Source: JACKBJ01 sp964549495
GTDB taxonomy: Bacteria > Chloroflexota > Anaerolineae > Epilineales > Epilineaceae
Assembly (NCBI GenBank): GCA_964549495.1
Contig: CAZJWJ010000015.1
Coordinates: 3,633-67,632, forward strand
Direction: 5' to 3'
Length of the DNA: 64,000 nt
Shown here: in pieces, positions 54,390 to 62,675 of the stretch
Layout of the letters: each line of letters opens with the position of its first letter
How positions within the stretch are numbered: position 1 is the stretch's first letter
Made by a program: the position numbers and the translations under genes
The notes under the pieces: model-generated
What the model was told of the DNA's origin: nothing
Seen by the model: only the letters and a program-made list of their open reading frames with translations
Database searches by the model: none

Positions 54390-55730
54390 TTAGGGTTCGG
54401 GCGTCGGCGAGGGCTGCATCGGCGGCAGGACGAACTGGTTGTCGTCGGTCGGTTCGGGCGTCGGCTCCTCTTCACCTGGCGCATCGCTGGAGGCCGGCCG
54501 CTCGTCGTCATCATCATCGTCATCGGCCGGCGGCGGCGCCGGCTGGATGAACTGCACCGCTTCCTCGGACAACAGGTCTTCTTCGTCACCCGCCGCCGCG
54601 GCCGGCTCGACCGCGATCGGTCGCTCGGCCGTGGCCAACTCGACCGGCTCCGACTCCTCGATGGGCGGCAAGGGCCGCTGGACGGGAAGTGGCGCGCTTT
54701 GGAGCGGTAGGATCACGTCCGACTCGAGATCGGCGGTCTCGGTAGCCGAGGCCGCGGGCCCGATGCCGGCCTCGCTCTCGAGCCAGGCCGTCGCCGGCCC
54801 ATCGCTGGCGCCGCCGAGGGCGATCGCGGCCCGGGTCGGATCGCCGAAGCGATCCAGCAAAGCTCGGGCCAGCCGCTCTTGCTGCGCCACGGGGAGGCGT
54901 CGAATGGCCGCGTAGGCGTTGCGCTGGCTCTGGACCCATTCGCCGAGAACGGATTCGGGCAAAGGCTGTCCCTCGCGCGCCAGTCGGCTCAGCTCGAGCA
55001 GGCGGGTGCGATCGAAGCGTGCGTCCAGCGCGGCCCGGCGCTCCGGATCGAAGGCAAAGGCCATGCGGGCGCTCTCGCCCAAGCGCTTGACGTGGTAGAA
55101 GGCATCACCGGGCAGACTATCGGCCGCCGCGGTGCCGACGCCGCGTCCGCCGAGCAGCACGAGGGCCAAGATGGCCAGGCTGGCGGCGCTGCCGGAGAGC
55201 GCTCGGCGCAGGATGACCCGGCCGGGACGCAACTCGCGCATCAGGCCGGCGAAACCGGCGCGCAGATGGAAGAGCGGCGACATGGACGCGGCCATCTCGC
55301 GCTGGCGTTCTTCGCGCCGTCGCGCGACCATGTCCATCAGCTGCTGCTTGCCGGCGGCTCGGCGTGCGGCATCCGGCGCCGGCGGCTCGGTGGAGAACAT
55401 GCGCCAAGCGGCGACGATCAGCGGGCGCATGGCCGCATCGGCATGCTGGTAGATCTCGTCGAAGGGGATGCCGGCCTTCAGCTCGTTGAGGTAACCCTGG
55501 GTCACCTCGACCTGACGGCGGCGGCGGGCGGCGGCGGCCATGAGCGCCTGCTTGCCCTCGCGTCGCCGACAGGGCGTGGGGATGTCCATCTTGACCCAGG
55601 CCACGGCAGCCAGCAAGGGGCGGAGCTCGTCCGCCTCCTCGGGGTAGGCCTCGAGAACCGTCTCGAGGTCGACTCCATTATTCAGTTGGGCGATACAAGC
55701 ATCGATCAGATGCTCAGGCGGGAACTTCAC
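54390..55730 (-). CDS. DUF5667-type single-pass membrane protein, probable anti-sigma partner
   Basis: The 446-residue protein has a cytoplasmic N-terminal region (FPPEHLIDACIAQLNNGVDL, a segment that recurs in Chloroflexota ECF operons) and one membrane helix (AASLAILALVLLGGRGVG). The DUF5667 signature DSLPGDAFYHVKRLGESARM follows it, and then a long acidic, proline-rich outer tail with seven consecutive Asp. It overlaps the sigma factor gene by 17 bases. By analogy it should hold the ECF sigma factor at the membrane until a signal arrives; the signal is unknown. The ATG at 55730 starts the conserved block. A terminator follows. Confidence 0.85.
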   Translation of the reverse strand: MKFPPEHLIDACIAQLNNGVDLETVLEAYPEEADELRPLLAAVAWVKMDIPTPCRRREGKQALMAAAARRRRQVEVTQGYLNELKAGIPFDEIYQHADAAMRPLIVAAWRMFSTEPPAPDAARRAAGKQQLMDMVARRREERQREMAASMSPLFHLRAGFAGLMRELRPGRVILRRALSGSAASLAILALVLLGGRGVGTAAADSLPGDAFYHVKRLGESARMAFAFDPERRAALDARFDRTRLLELSRLAREGQPLPESVLGEWVQSQRNAYAAIRRLPVAQQERLARALLDRFGDPTRAAIALGGASDGPATAWLESEAGIGPAASATETADLESDVILPLQSAPLPVQRPLPPIEESEPVELATAERPIAVEPAAAAGDEEDLLSEEAVQFIQPAPPPADDDDDDDERPASSDAPGEEEPTPEPTDDNQFVLPPMQPSPTPEP

Positions 55731-56280
55731 CGCTCTCTCCCAACACTCGCCCCAGCGATGCCAGGGCCCGATGCTGCAGGGACTTGACCGCGCCCTCCGT
55801 CTTGCCGAGGATCTGCGCCACCTCGAGGTTGCTCAGACCGTCGACGAACTTCAGGATGATCACCTGCTGCTGATCATCCGTCAGCTCCGACAGGGCGATC
55901 CGCAGGGCCTGGTGCGAGAAGGCCTCGTCCAGCTGCGGAACCGAGGGATGCTCGACCGCGGCCACCAACTTCTCCTCGAGAGAGAGCGACGGCTGGTTCG
56001 GCTGCCGCCGGAAGTGGTCGACCACGAGGTTGCTGGCGATGCGATAGAGCCATGCGGAGAAGGGTATCCCCCGGAAGGTGAACCCATCGATGCTCTCCAT
56101 CGCCTTGACGAAGACCTCCATCGTGACGTCTTCGGCCAGCGACTGATCCCCGACCCGGTAGTAGATGTATTTGTAAACGCCGTTGTAATACCGCTCGTAG
56201 ATCTCGCCGAAGGCTACGGGATCGTAGTCCTGTGCTCGACGGATCAGCTCGTGCTCTTCTTGCACATGCGGATCCTTCAT
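55714..56280 (-). CDS. ECF-family RNA polymerase sigma factor
   Basis: The 188-residue protein has sigma region 2 (DPVAFGEIYERYYNGVYKYI, then EDVTMEVFVKAMESIDGFTF and FSAWLYRIASNLVVDHFRR) and region 4 (LSELTDDQQQVIILKFVDGL and EVAQILGKTEGAVKSLQHRA) with nothing of regions 1 and 3. It directs RNA polymerase to a stress- or surface-related regulon. The ATG at 56280 is chosen at the start of similarity; no good ribosome-binding site is present, and a TTG nine codons upstream is possible. The downstream overlapping gene is its likely anti-sigma factor. CAAAAGATACGG occurs just upstream (56305-56316) and also at 54165-54176. Confidence 0.93.
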   Translation of the reverse strand: MKDPHVQEEHELIRRAQDYDPVAFGEIYERYYNGVYKYIYYRVGDQSLAEDVTMEVFVKAMESIDGFTFRGIPFSAWLYRIASNLVVDHFRRQPNQPSLSLEEKLVAAVEHPSVPQLDEAFSHQALRIALSELTDDQQQVIILKFVDGLSNLEVAQILGKTEGAVKSLQHRALASLGRVLGESGEVPA

Positions 56281-56417
56281 GATCAGATAACGCCGGGACT
56301 GGGCCAAAAGATACGGGTGAGGGAATTAAGACTCGGTGAGGTACCGATGTTGGGGCTTAACCTCCATTAATACACCAGAGTCGGAGGGCGGGCAACACCT
56401 CATTTTTCACGCTCCGG

Positions 56418-57329
56418 TCACGCCAGCGCACGGAAGCGGCCGGTCTTCGGCAGGGAATCAGCCTTTGGGACCCGCCGCGCCGGGCATGCCAGCGCGAAGA
56501 TATCGTTCCCGACGCCCGACCGGGCCGGCGTGCGCATCAGCCAGCGCGCCGCTCTGCGGAATCCGGACCGCCCGAGCGCCGCGTAGCCCGCCGCGCGCGC
56601 CGCATCGGGATAGTCCCGTCCGGCGCCCCGCCCTGCCTGCCGCGTCGTCCATTCCTCGACCCATACCCGGGCTTCGAACCCCGCCGCCTCCAGCGAGCGC
56701 CGAAGCGAGCGCGGGCTCTGCTCGTTGACGTGCACCCTCCGCTCGTAGTCGGAGCGCACCTGCCGCGGCAGGTCCGGGACGAGCAGCCGCAGGAGCGGGT
56801 AGACCAGGGCCAGGGCCCATCGGTTGGGCAGGGTATGGATGATGACGTAACCGCCCGGCCGGATGATACGGTGGATCTCGGCCAGCAAGGCCCGCAGCTG
56901 CCAGTCGTGCAGGTGCTCGACCAGATCCAGGAGCAGGACACGATCGGCGCAGGCATCCGGCAGTGGGAGCCGGCCCGCCTCCGCGGCCACCAACAGGGCC
57001 CGCTCGCGCCGCGGATCCCGGGCCGGCAGCATCGACAGGCTCCGCGCGGCCAGGCTCAGGCTGCCGAGGCTGTAATCCAGCGCCGTCACGCGCGCGCCGC
57101 GGCGCACGGCCTGCAAGGCCGCCTCGCCGCGGCCGCAGCCGATGTCGACCAGGTGGAGGTCGGGCGCCAGATCGGCCAAGGCCAGCGCGCGCGCCAGCCG
57201 CGGACGCAAGGGCCGGCCACCCGCGGCCAAGAAATCGGCATGCGCCCCGGCCGCGAAAGCCTCCATCAACTCGGCGCTGTAGAGCGCGGCGGGCACCGGC
57301 CGCGGCAGTTCGCTCCCCGTTCGACTCAT
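56418..57329 (-). CDS. SAM-dependent class I methyltransferase
   Basis: The 303-residue protein has motif I LHLVDIGCGRGEAALQAVRR, motif II VTALDYS, and VLLLDLVEHLHDWQLRALLA followed by IIRPGGYVIIHTLPN, typical of the Methyltransf_11 group. The substrate is unknown. The C-terminal region is Arg-rich. The ATG at 57329 is the first good start after the end of the SpoIID-PGRP gene; a TTG at 57431 would overlap that gene. It lies between the sigma operon and the peptidoglycan hydrolase gene on the same strand. Confidence 0.83.
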   Translation of the reverse strand: MSRTGSELPRPVPAALYSAELMEAFAAGAHADFLAAGGRPLRPRLARALALADLAPDLHLVDIGCGRGEAALQAVRRGARVTALDYSLGSLSLAARSLSMLPARDPRRERALLVAAEAGRLPLPDACADRVLLLDLVEHLHDWQLRALLAEIHRIIRPGGYVIIHTLPNRWALALVYPLLRLLVPDLPRQVRSDYERRVHVNEQSPRSLRRSLEAAGFEARVWVEEWTTRQAGRGAGRDYPDAARAAGYAALGRSGFRRAARWLMRTPARSGVGNDIFALACPARRVPKADSLPKTGRFRALA

Positions 57330-57417
57330 GCCGACCGTGGATCTGCCGAAGCGCGAGGCCGCGTTCGCGCAACCCGCTTCGGCTGGGCACGTCCCATCCC
57401 GTCGCGGGTCATCGTCA

Positions 57418-60400
57418 TCAGCGACGGGCAAAGGGCAGCCATGCCTGCCCCGGCAGGCGGCAAACCTCTACCGCCAACTCGTCGACCATGAGGCTGCTGA
57501 TCGAACCGGGTCGCTCGGCTTGACCTCGATCGAGCAGGGCCAGCATCAGCTCGAAGTCGCCCTGCAGCCAGGATGTGGGCAGGGGCAGGCGGAATCGGGT
57601 CCAGGCTGGGCCCTCGCCCTCGGGTGCCGGCTGGGCATCCGGCCGCAGCAGGATCTGGCGCTCGCCGGTGGCGGGCCGACGCAGCTCGATCAGCACCGCG
57701 TCCTCGTCGCCGCGCGAGGGCTGGGCCAGGCCCATCGAGAGCGTGGCCGAGATGCTGCCGCGCGGCAGGCGCAGCGCGCGGCGGACCGCGGCGTAGCCGA
57801 AACGGTCCTCCTCGGGCTCCGACCAGCCCAGGCGCAGGGCCGAGCGGCCGGCCAAGACCGGCGCGTCGACCGATCGAACCGGCAGATCGCCGCCGGGCGT
57901 CCAGCCGGCCAGGTCCTCCGACTCGAAGCCCTCGCTCAAGATGGTCCCGCAGATGGGTACCGGCCGTGGTGCGAGCCCCGGCGTGGCGGTCGCGGCCGTC
58001 GAGGTCGGTCCGGGATAGGCCGGTGGCGGCGTGCTGGGCGCCTCGGTGGGGGTTGCGGTCGGCCCGGGCGTGAGCGTCGGCGGCCGCGTGGGCTGCGGGC
58101 TCGCGGTGGGCGAGTTCCCCGACTGCCCACCGTCGCAGGTCACCAGCGAGACCTCGTCGACGCGCAGGTAGCTGCGCTGCCCATCACCGTCGTTGATGAC
58201 GCCGAAGTAGAGCCGCAGCTCCTGACCGGTCCGCTCGGCCAAGGCCCGCGTGAGATCGTACTCGTATCGGGTCCAGTCGCTGTTGGCCGGCAGGCGCTCG
58301 CTGCCCAGCGCGATGACCGCGCCCCGCGCGTCGAGCAGCCGCAGCAGGCGGATGTCCGAGTCCTGGCCCCGACTGCGGGCGGCGAAGCGCAGCCGGGCCG
58401 ACTCGACGGTCTCCGGCAGGCGCAGGGTTTGGACCGCCGATGCATAGCTCTGCGCCTCGTCCGGATCTTCGTTGCGCAAGCCGATGAAGATCGCGCGGCC
58501 TCCGCTGAAGACATCCCAGGCCGTATAGTAGGCGCGGTTTCGCTGCCAAGCCGGGTCGTCCTGCTCGAAGTCACCGCCCTGGACCAACTCCACGCAGCCG
58601 CGCGGCTGGGGCGTCGGCGGGCGCCCGGTGGGGCGCGGCGTCGCGCTGGGCGGGACGGCGGTCGGAACCGCGGTGGCCGTGGATGGTGGACCACCTCCAC
58701 CCAACTCCGCCATGCGCGCCCGGACGCCGACGCGGATGGAGGACAGCCGGCCGTAGAGGCCGTCGCCCGGGCATTGGGTATGCCCCGGCAGGGCATCTCG
58801 ATGGCCCATCACGGCGTGCGCGAAGCGGGTACCGACCAAGGTCACGGGTGTCTCCGGATCGATCCCGAAGCGCACCCCCTTGGCCGCCAGGAGCTCGACC
58901 GCCGCGCGCTCGGCGGCGGCGGCCGGACGGGCGCCGGCCTCGGTGAAGGTGCCCAGCAAGGCCACACCGATGGAGTTGCTGTTGTACTGAAGCGCATGAC
59001 CGCCCTGCACCACCCGGTCGCCGCGCTCGCCGCCGTAGCGGCCCTCGTAGATGTTGCCGCGGTGATCGATCAGGTAGTTGTAGCCGATGTCGCCCCAGCC
59101 GCGCGTGACCGCGTGGTAGTGATAGATGGACCGCACCACCGCCGCCGGGTCGGCCGGATCGTTGGTGGTCACCGTATGGTGGACGATCTGGGCGCGCGGG
59201 CTGGTGTAGAAGGGTGGCCAGATCTCGTCGCCCTCGGCGTCGAAGCGCTTGCCCTCGTCGGCACCCCAGGCGGCGCGCGAGATCACGCTCGGTCCCTGGT
59301 CGACCGCCAAGGCGCCCAGGGCGGGGATCGTGGGCGCTCGGGGGCCGGCCTCGCTGTTGAAGTAGTGCAGTTCGATCTGCTCGAGCCGGGGCGGGCTACC
59401 GCCCGGGTCGGCGTGAAGGGCCGCGCGGGCCTGGATGAACTGGCCGCGGGCGACCAGCAGCCGGCTCCAGCCCTCGGCGTCGCCCGATCCGTCCGTGGAC
59501 GATCGGGAAGCGGGTAGGTAGCGCCCGTCCTCGCCGGCATCCAAGAGCGGCGTCCACTCCGACCAGATCTCCCCGTCTCGACTGGTCCGCAGGGCCAGGT
59601 GGACGTGTCCGCCATCCGGCAGTCGGCCGGCCCAGCGCGCGGCCAGGGCCATGAACTCGAAATCGGCCGGGATCACCGGTCCTTCCAACAAGCGCAGCGA
59701 AGCCCTGTCTTCCTCTTCGGCCGCATCGTCGGACTCGACCGATCCGGCATCGTCCTCGGCCGCGCTGCCCTCGACTTCGCGCGGGCGATCCGGTGCCAGC
59801 CCTTCATCCTGCGGCAAGATGCCGAAGCTGCGCAGCGGCTCGGGAGCCCCGAGATCGGCCGGCTCGACCGGCTGCAGGGCCTCGGCCGGCAGGTCGGCCT
59901 GGCCGGCTTGCACCTCGGCGCTGCCGCCGTGATCATCCGGCTCTTCGGCGGAGATCGAAGCCGCTGGACTCTCGCCCGTCCCCTCGTCGCCGGCCGCGAG
60001 GACGCGGACGGTGCCGGCCTCCAGCTCCCGCGCCTGGCCTTGCCCGTCCACGAAGCGGAAGCGCACCGGATGCTCGCCGATCGGCAGGCTGGTGGTCAAG
60101 ACATAGCTCGCGCCCAGGCTGTAGTCGGTCCGAGCCGTCGGCGAGGCCGGCATCTCGAGCAACTGCTGGCCGATCCGCAGCTCCCGCTCGAGCGGGGGGG
60201 AGCCATCCGGGTCGGCGTAGCGCAGGCGGAAGACGAAATCGGTGTCCGCATCGCCCTGGCGCGGCTCGATGCCCGCATCGAAGAGCTGGGGCGGGCGCGG
60301 CGGCTCGACGCGGGCACCGGTGTAGTAGTGGCCGATGATCTCGGCCGCGGTGGCCCCCCAGTCGGCCAGCACGGCCGCGCCTTCCTGGCTCATGCCGGCC

Positions 60401-61416
60401 CCGTGTCCCCAGGGACGATCGAAGGCATCCGGCGAGGCCACCGATCGCAGATGCGGCCAGGCGCGGCCCCCGCAGCAGCGGCTGTCCTCGCTGGATTGGG
60501 TGCGGTCCACGGCCCGGGCGAAGAAGAGCGTGTCCAAGGGGCCGTCCAGATCGCGCGCCAGCCGGCCGCGGGTCGACTCGACCGCCGCGTCGCTGATGTC
60601 GTAGTGCAGGGGTCGCCAGACCTGGGTGCGCGTGGTCGTGTCGACGTTGGCGTCCAGGCCGGGCTCGCAGCGCTCGGGGTCGCCGGCCGAGGCCGGCAAG
60701 CAGCGCGTCAGGGCGTAGGTGCGCGAGGCGATGGCTTGCGCCTCCAGGGCGGCGAAGCCGCGGCGGAAGATGTAACCCATCTCGGCCGGTACGACGCCCT
60801 TGAGGTAGGTCTCGACATCCATGGCCACGATCTCGCCATCGGGCATCAACACCCGGACGGTCGTGGGCGGGGTCTCCGCGTCATCGAGAGCGCGGAGCGT
60901 GACCGGTCCGCCTGCCGCGGGCCCATCGTCGTCCGGAGAATCGGCATCGCCGGCGCTGGTCCCTCCGCGGTCCTCGGCGCCTTGCTCGGCCGGCGCGCCG
61001 GGTGCAGCCGCCTCGATCAGTCGATCGACCGCGGCGCGCAATCGCCGTGAATCGGGATCGGTGGGCGGCAAGGCGACATCGAATCGCAGGGGCTCGGCGG
61101 CGCTGGCCGCGCGATCGGCCGCATGCCAGCCGTCGACCAGGGTCGCGCCGCCGTAGCCCGTGGCCTCGAAGCGCAGCCGGTAGCGTCCGCGCGGCAGGCG
61201 AAGCAGGAACTGCCCATCGCCGTCGGACTGGGTCTCGATGCGGCCGGCCGCCACCCGCACGCCCGCCAGAGGCCGGCCGTCCGCCAGGTCGGTAACCCGA
61301 CCCTCGATCTCGAGCCACGCAGCGGGCTCCGCCAGATGCTGGGCGAATGCGCGTGGCGCGGGCGCCAAAGCGGTCAGCAGCAGGCCGAAGCCTAGCAGTG
61401 CGAGCCCGAGCCGCAC
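57418..61416 (-). CDS. Secreted SpoIID-like and PGRP-amidase fusion, multidomain peptidoglycan hydrolase
   Basis: The 1332-residue protein has a signal peptide (VRLGLALLGFGLLLTALAPA) and a carboxypeptidase-regulatory-like beta domain (about 30-115). A SpoIID domain (about 187-370) has YLKGVVPAEM (catalytic-type Glu at about 211), QAIASRTYAL and GHGAGMSQEGA. Next is a PGRP/amidase-2 domain (about 712-905) with ISRAAWGADEG, zinc-ligand segments IVHHTV and GHRDALPGHTQCPG, and RGWGDIGYNYLIDHRGNIYE. Two beta-sandwich domains (about 940-1093 and 1155-1325) are set off by Pro/Thr linkers, and the C-terminus is AWLPFARR. SpoIID is a lytic transglycosylase that acts on denuded glycan, and the amidase removes stem peptides, so both activities sit in one chain. 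GTG 61416 is chosen; TTG 61467, overlapping the preceding stop, is an alternative. Confidence 0.88.
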   Translation of the reverse strand: MRLGLALLGFGLLLTALAPAPRAFAQHLAEPAAWLEIEGRVTDLADGRPLAGVRVAAGRIETQSDGDGQFLLRLPRGRYRLRFEATGYGGATLVDGWHAADRAASAAEPLRFDVALPPTDPDSRRLRAAVDRLIEAAAPGAPAEQGAEDRGGTSAGDADSPDDDGPAAGGPVTLRALDDAETPPTTVRVLMPDGEIVAMDVETYLKGVVPAEMGYIFRRGFAALEAQAIASRTYALTRCLPASAGDPERCEPGLDANVDTTTRTQVWRPLHYDISDAAVESTRGRLARDLDGPLDTLFFARAVDRTQSSEDSRCCGGRAWPHLRSVASPDAFDRPWGHGAGMSQEGAAVLADWGATAAEIIGHYYTGARVEPPRPPQLFDAGIEPRQGDADTDFVFRLRYADPDGSPPLERELRIGQQLLEMPASPTARTDYSLGASYVLTTSLPIGEHPVRFRFVDGQGQARELEAGTVRVLAAGDEGTGESPAASISAEEPDDHGGSAEVQAGQADLPAEALQPVEPADLGAPEPLRSFGILPQDEGLAPDRPREVEGSAAEDDAGSVESDDAAEEEDRASLRLLEGPVIPADFEFMALAARWAGRLPDGGHVHLALRTSRDGEIWSEWTPLLDAGEDGRYLPASRSSTDGSGDAEGWSRLLVARGQFIQARAALHADPGGSPPRLEQIELHYFNSEAGPRAPTIPALGALAVDQGPSVISRAAWGADEGKRFDAEGDEIWPPFYTSPRAQIVHHTVTTNDPADPAAVVRSIYHYHAVTRGWGDIGYNYLIDHRGNIYEGRYGGERGDRVVQGGHALQYNSNSIGVALLGTFTEAGARPAAAAERAAVELLAAKGVRFGIDPETPVTLVGTRFAHAVMGHRDALPGHTQCPGDGLYGRLSSIRVGVRARMAELGGGGPPSTATAVPTAVPPSATPRPTGRPPTPQPRGCVELVQGGDFEQDDPAWQRNRAYYTAWDVFSGGRAIFIGLRNEDPDEAQSYASAVQTLRLPETVESARLRFAARSRGQDSDIRLLRLLDARGAVIALGSERLPANSDWTRYEYDLTRALAERTGQELRLYFGVINDGDGQRSYLRVDEVSLVTCDGGQSGNSPTASPQPTRPPTLTPGPTATPTEAPSTPPPAYPGPTSTAATATPGLAPRPVPICGTILSEGFESEDLAGWTPGGDLPVRSVDAPVLAGRSALRLGWSEPEEDRFGYAAVRRALRLPRGSISATLSMGLAQPSRGDEDAVLIELRRPATGERQILLRPDAQPAPEGEGPAWTRFRLPLPTSWLQGDFELMLALLDRGQAERPGSISSLMVDELAVEVCRLPGQAWLPFARR

Positions 61417-61463
61417 CCTCGGTCGCGGGCCCCTTCTGGCGACGCGCCCGCACCGCGCCGGGA

Positions 61464-61850
61464 TCAAGGCTCCGTCCCGTCCTGACCGAAGAGCGCGCGG
61501 AAGTCCCCGTCGAAGCCGGCCAGGAACTGGTGCATGTCCAGGACGTCGTCTCGATCCACCGGCGTCAAGGTCTCGAAGCGCTGGGCCTCGGCGCGCGTGA
61601 GCTCGCTGGGTCGGGACTTGGGCAGGCGGTGGGTCGAGACCCGCGCGCCGCGCCGCGACTCGGGCGCCTGGACGATGGCGCGGATCAGGCTCATGGTGTA
61701 GCAGCTGCTGCAGACCGCCGCCAGATCCCAGACCTTGTCGCTCTTCTGGCGCAGCACGTGCACGTCCTCGGCGCGGTAGGCGCAATCGCAGTCGGTGCAG
61801 CGCGCTTCGGCGAGGAGCACGCGGATGATCCGGTCGGCGGTGCTGGCCAT
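61464..61850 (-). CDS. Zinc-ribbon protein of unknown function
   Basis: The 128-residue protein has two cysteine knuckles, RCTDCDCAYRAEDVHVL and AVCSSCYTMSLIRA, spaced as in a zinc ribbon. A basic middle follows and an acidic, helical C-terminus (DVLDMHQFLAGFDGDFRALF). Nothing indicates a reaction; nucleic-acid or protein binding is possible. The ATG at 61850 has AAGGG six bases upstream; an ATG at 61856 touches that site. It lies downstream of rplI after a hairpin, and its stop is near or overlapping the start of the SpoIID-PGRP gene. Confidence 0.75.
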   Translation of the reverse strand: MASTADRIIRVLLAEARCTDCDCAYRAEDVHVLRQKSDKVWDLAAVCSSCYTMSLIRAIVQAPESRRGARVSTHRLPKSRPSELTRAEAQRFETLTPVDRDDVLDMHQFLAGFDGDFRALFGQDGTEP

Positions 61851-61878
61851 GGCCATCCCTTTCCAGGGCCGAAACGAA

Positions 61879-61909
61879 GCGGCCGCGCATCCCTCGGGAG
61901 CGCGGCCGC
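61879..61909 (-). terminator. Hairpin between rplI and the zinc-ribbon gene
   Basis: GCGGCCGCGC (61879-61888) pairs with GCGCGGCCGC (61900-61909) around an 11-base loop. On the minus strand it is followed by a short T-containing stretch (TTCGTTTCGG). It may end or attenuate the rplI transcript. Confidence 0.6.
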
Positions 61910-61928
61910 GCCGCTCGACGACTTGGGT

Positions 61929-62534
61929 TTATTCCGTCTCTTGTTCGACGGGAAGGGGCTCGTTCGTCTCCGGAGCCGGCTCCGCGGAGGCCGCGTCTTC
62001 GATCGCCTGCTGCGGATCCGCCACGACCTCGCCGCTGTCGACGACGTCGCTCTGTTCGGCGGCGATGCCGATGTCCGGCACCAGTTCCTCGTCGGCCACG
62101 ATGGTGACCAAGATATCGGCATCGACGCCGGGCATCAGGTGGATGGGCACGCGATGATCGCCCAGGGTGCGCAAGCTCTCGTCGAGCAGGATCTTGCGCC
62201 GGTCGATATCGTGGCCGAGCTGCTCTTCGAGCTGGTCGGCGATGTTGGCGGCGGTGATCGAGCCGTAGAGCCGGCCCGTCTCGCCGACCTTGGCCGTGAA
62301 CTCGAGGCGCTGGCTCTCGATGCGGCTGGCCAACTGAAGCATCTCGTGGCGGATCTTGTCCTGGCGGCGCATCTCGGTGCGCTTCAGGTCGTCGATCTGC
62401 TTGAGCGCTCCGCGGGTGGCCAGGATGGCCATGCCCTGCGGCAGCAGGTAGTTTCGCCCATAGCCGTCCTTGACGGTGCACACGTCACCGACCTCGCCGA
62501 GCTTGGGCACGTTCTTCGTCAGAATGACCTTCAT
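61929..62534 (-). CDS. rplI: 50S ribosomal protein bL9 with acidic C-terminal extension
   Basis: The first 149 or so residues are a normal L9 with the signature NVPKLGEVGDVCTVKDGYGR and NYLLPQGMAILAT, the long connecting helix and the C-terminal domain (LYGSITAANIADQLEEQLGH, LGDHRVPIHLM). About 50 extra residues follow, acidic and Ala/Pro/Glu-rich (IEDAASAEPAPETNEPLPVE). L9 binds 23S rRNA; the tail is not part of the standard fold and its use is unknown. The usual neighbours rpsF, ssb and rpsR are not next to it. Confidence 0.96.
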   Translation of the reverse strand: MKVILTKNVPKLGEVGDVCTVKDGYGRNYLLPQGMAILATRGALKQIDDLKRTEMRRQDKIRHEMLQLASRIESQRLEFTAKVGETGRLYGSITAANIADQLEEQLGHDIDRRKILLDESLRTLGDHRVPIHLMPGVDADILVTIVADEELVPDIGIAAEQSDVVDSGEVVADPQQAIEDAASAEPAPETNEPLPVEQETE

Positions 62535-62675
62535 GTCGTGATTCTATCCCCTTGCAAGATGCGCGACATTCTACCATGCGCTCCGGAGCCGACCAAAAGG
62601 CCGGGCCCGTCCGGTGGGCATGCTGGCGGCATGGCCGGGTCCTTCGGATCCGATCGGCTGAGGTCGGTGGTCTGC

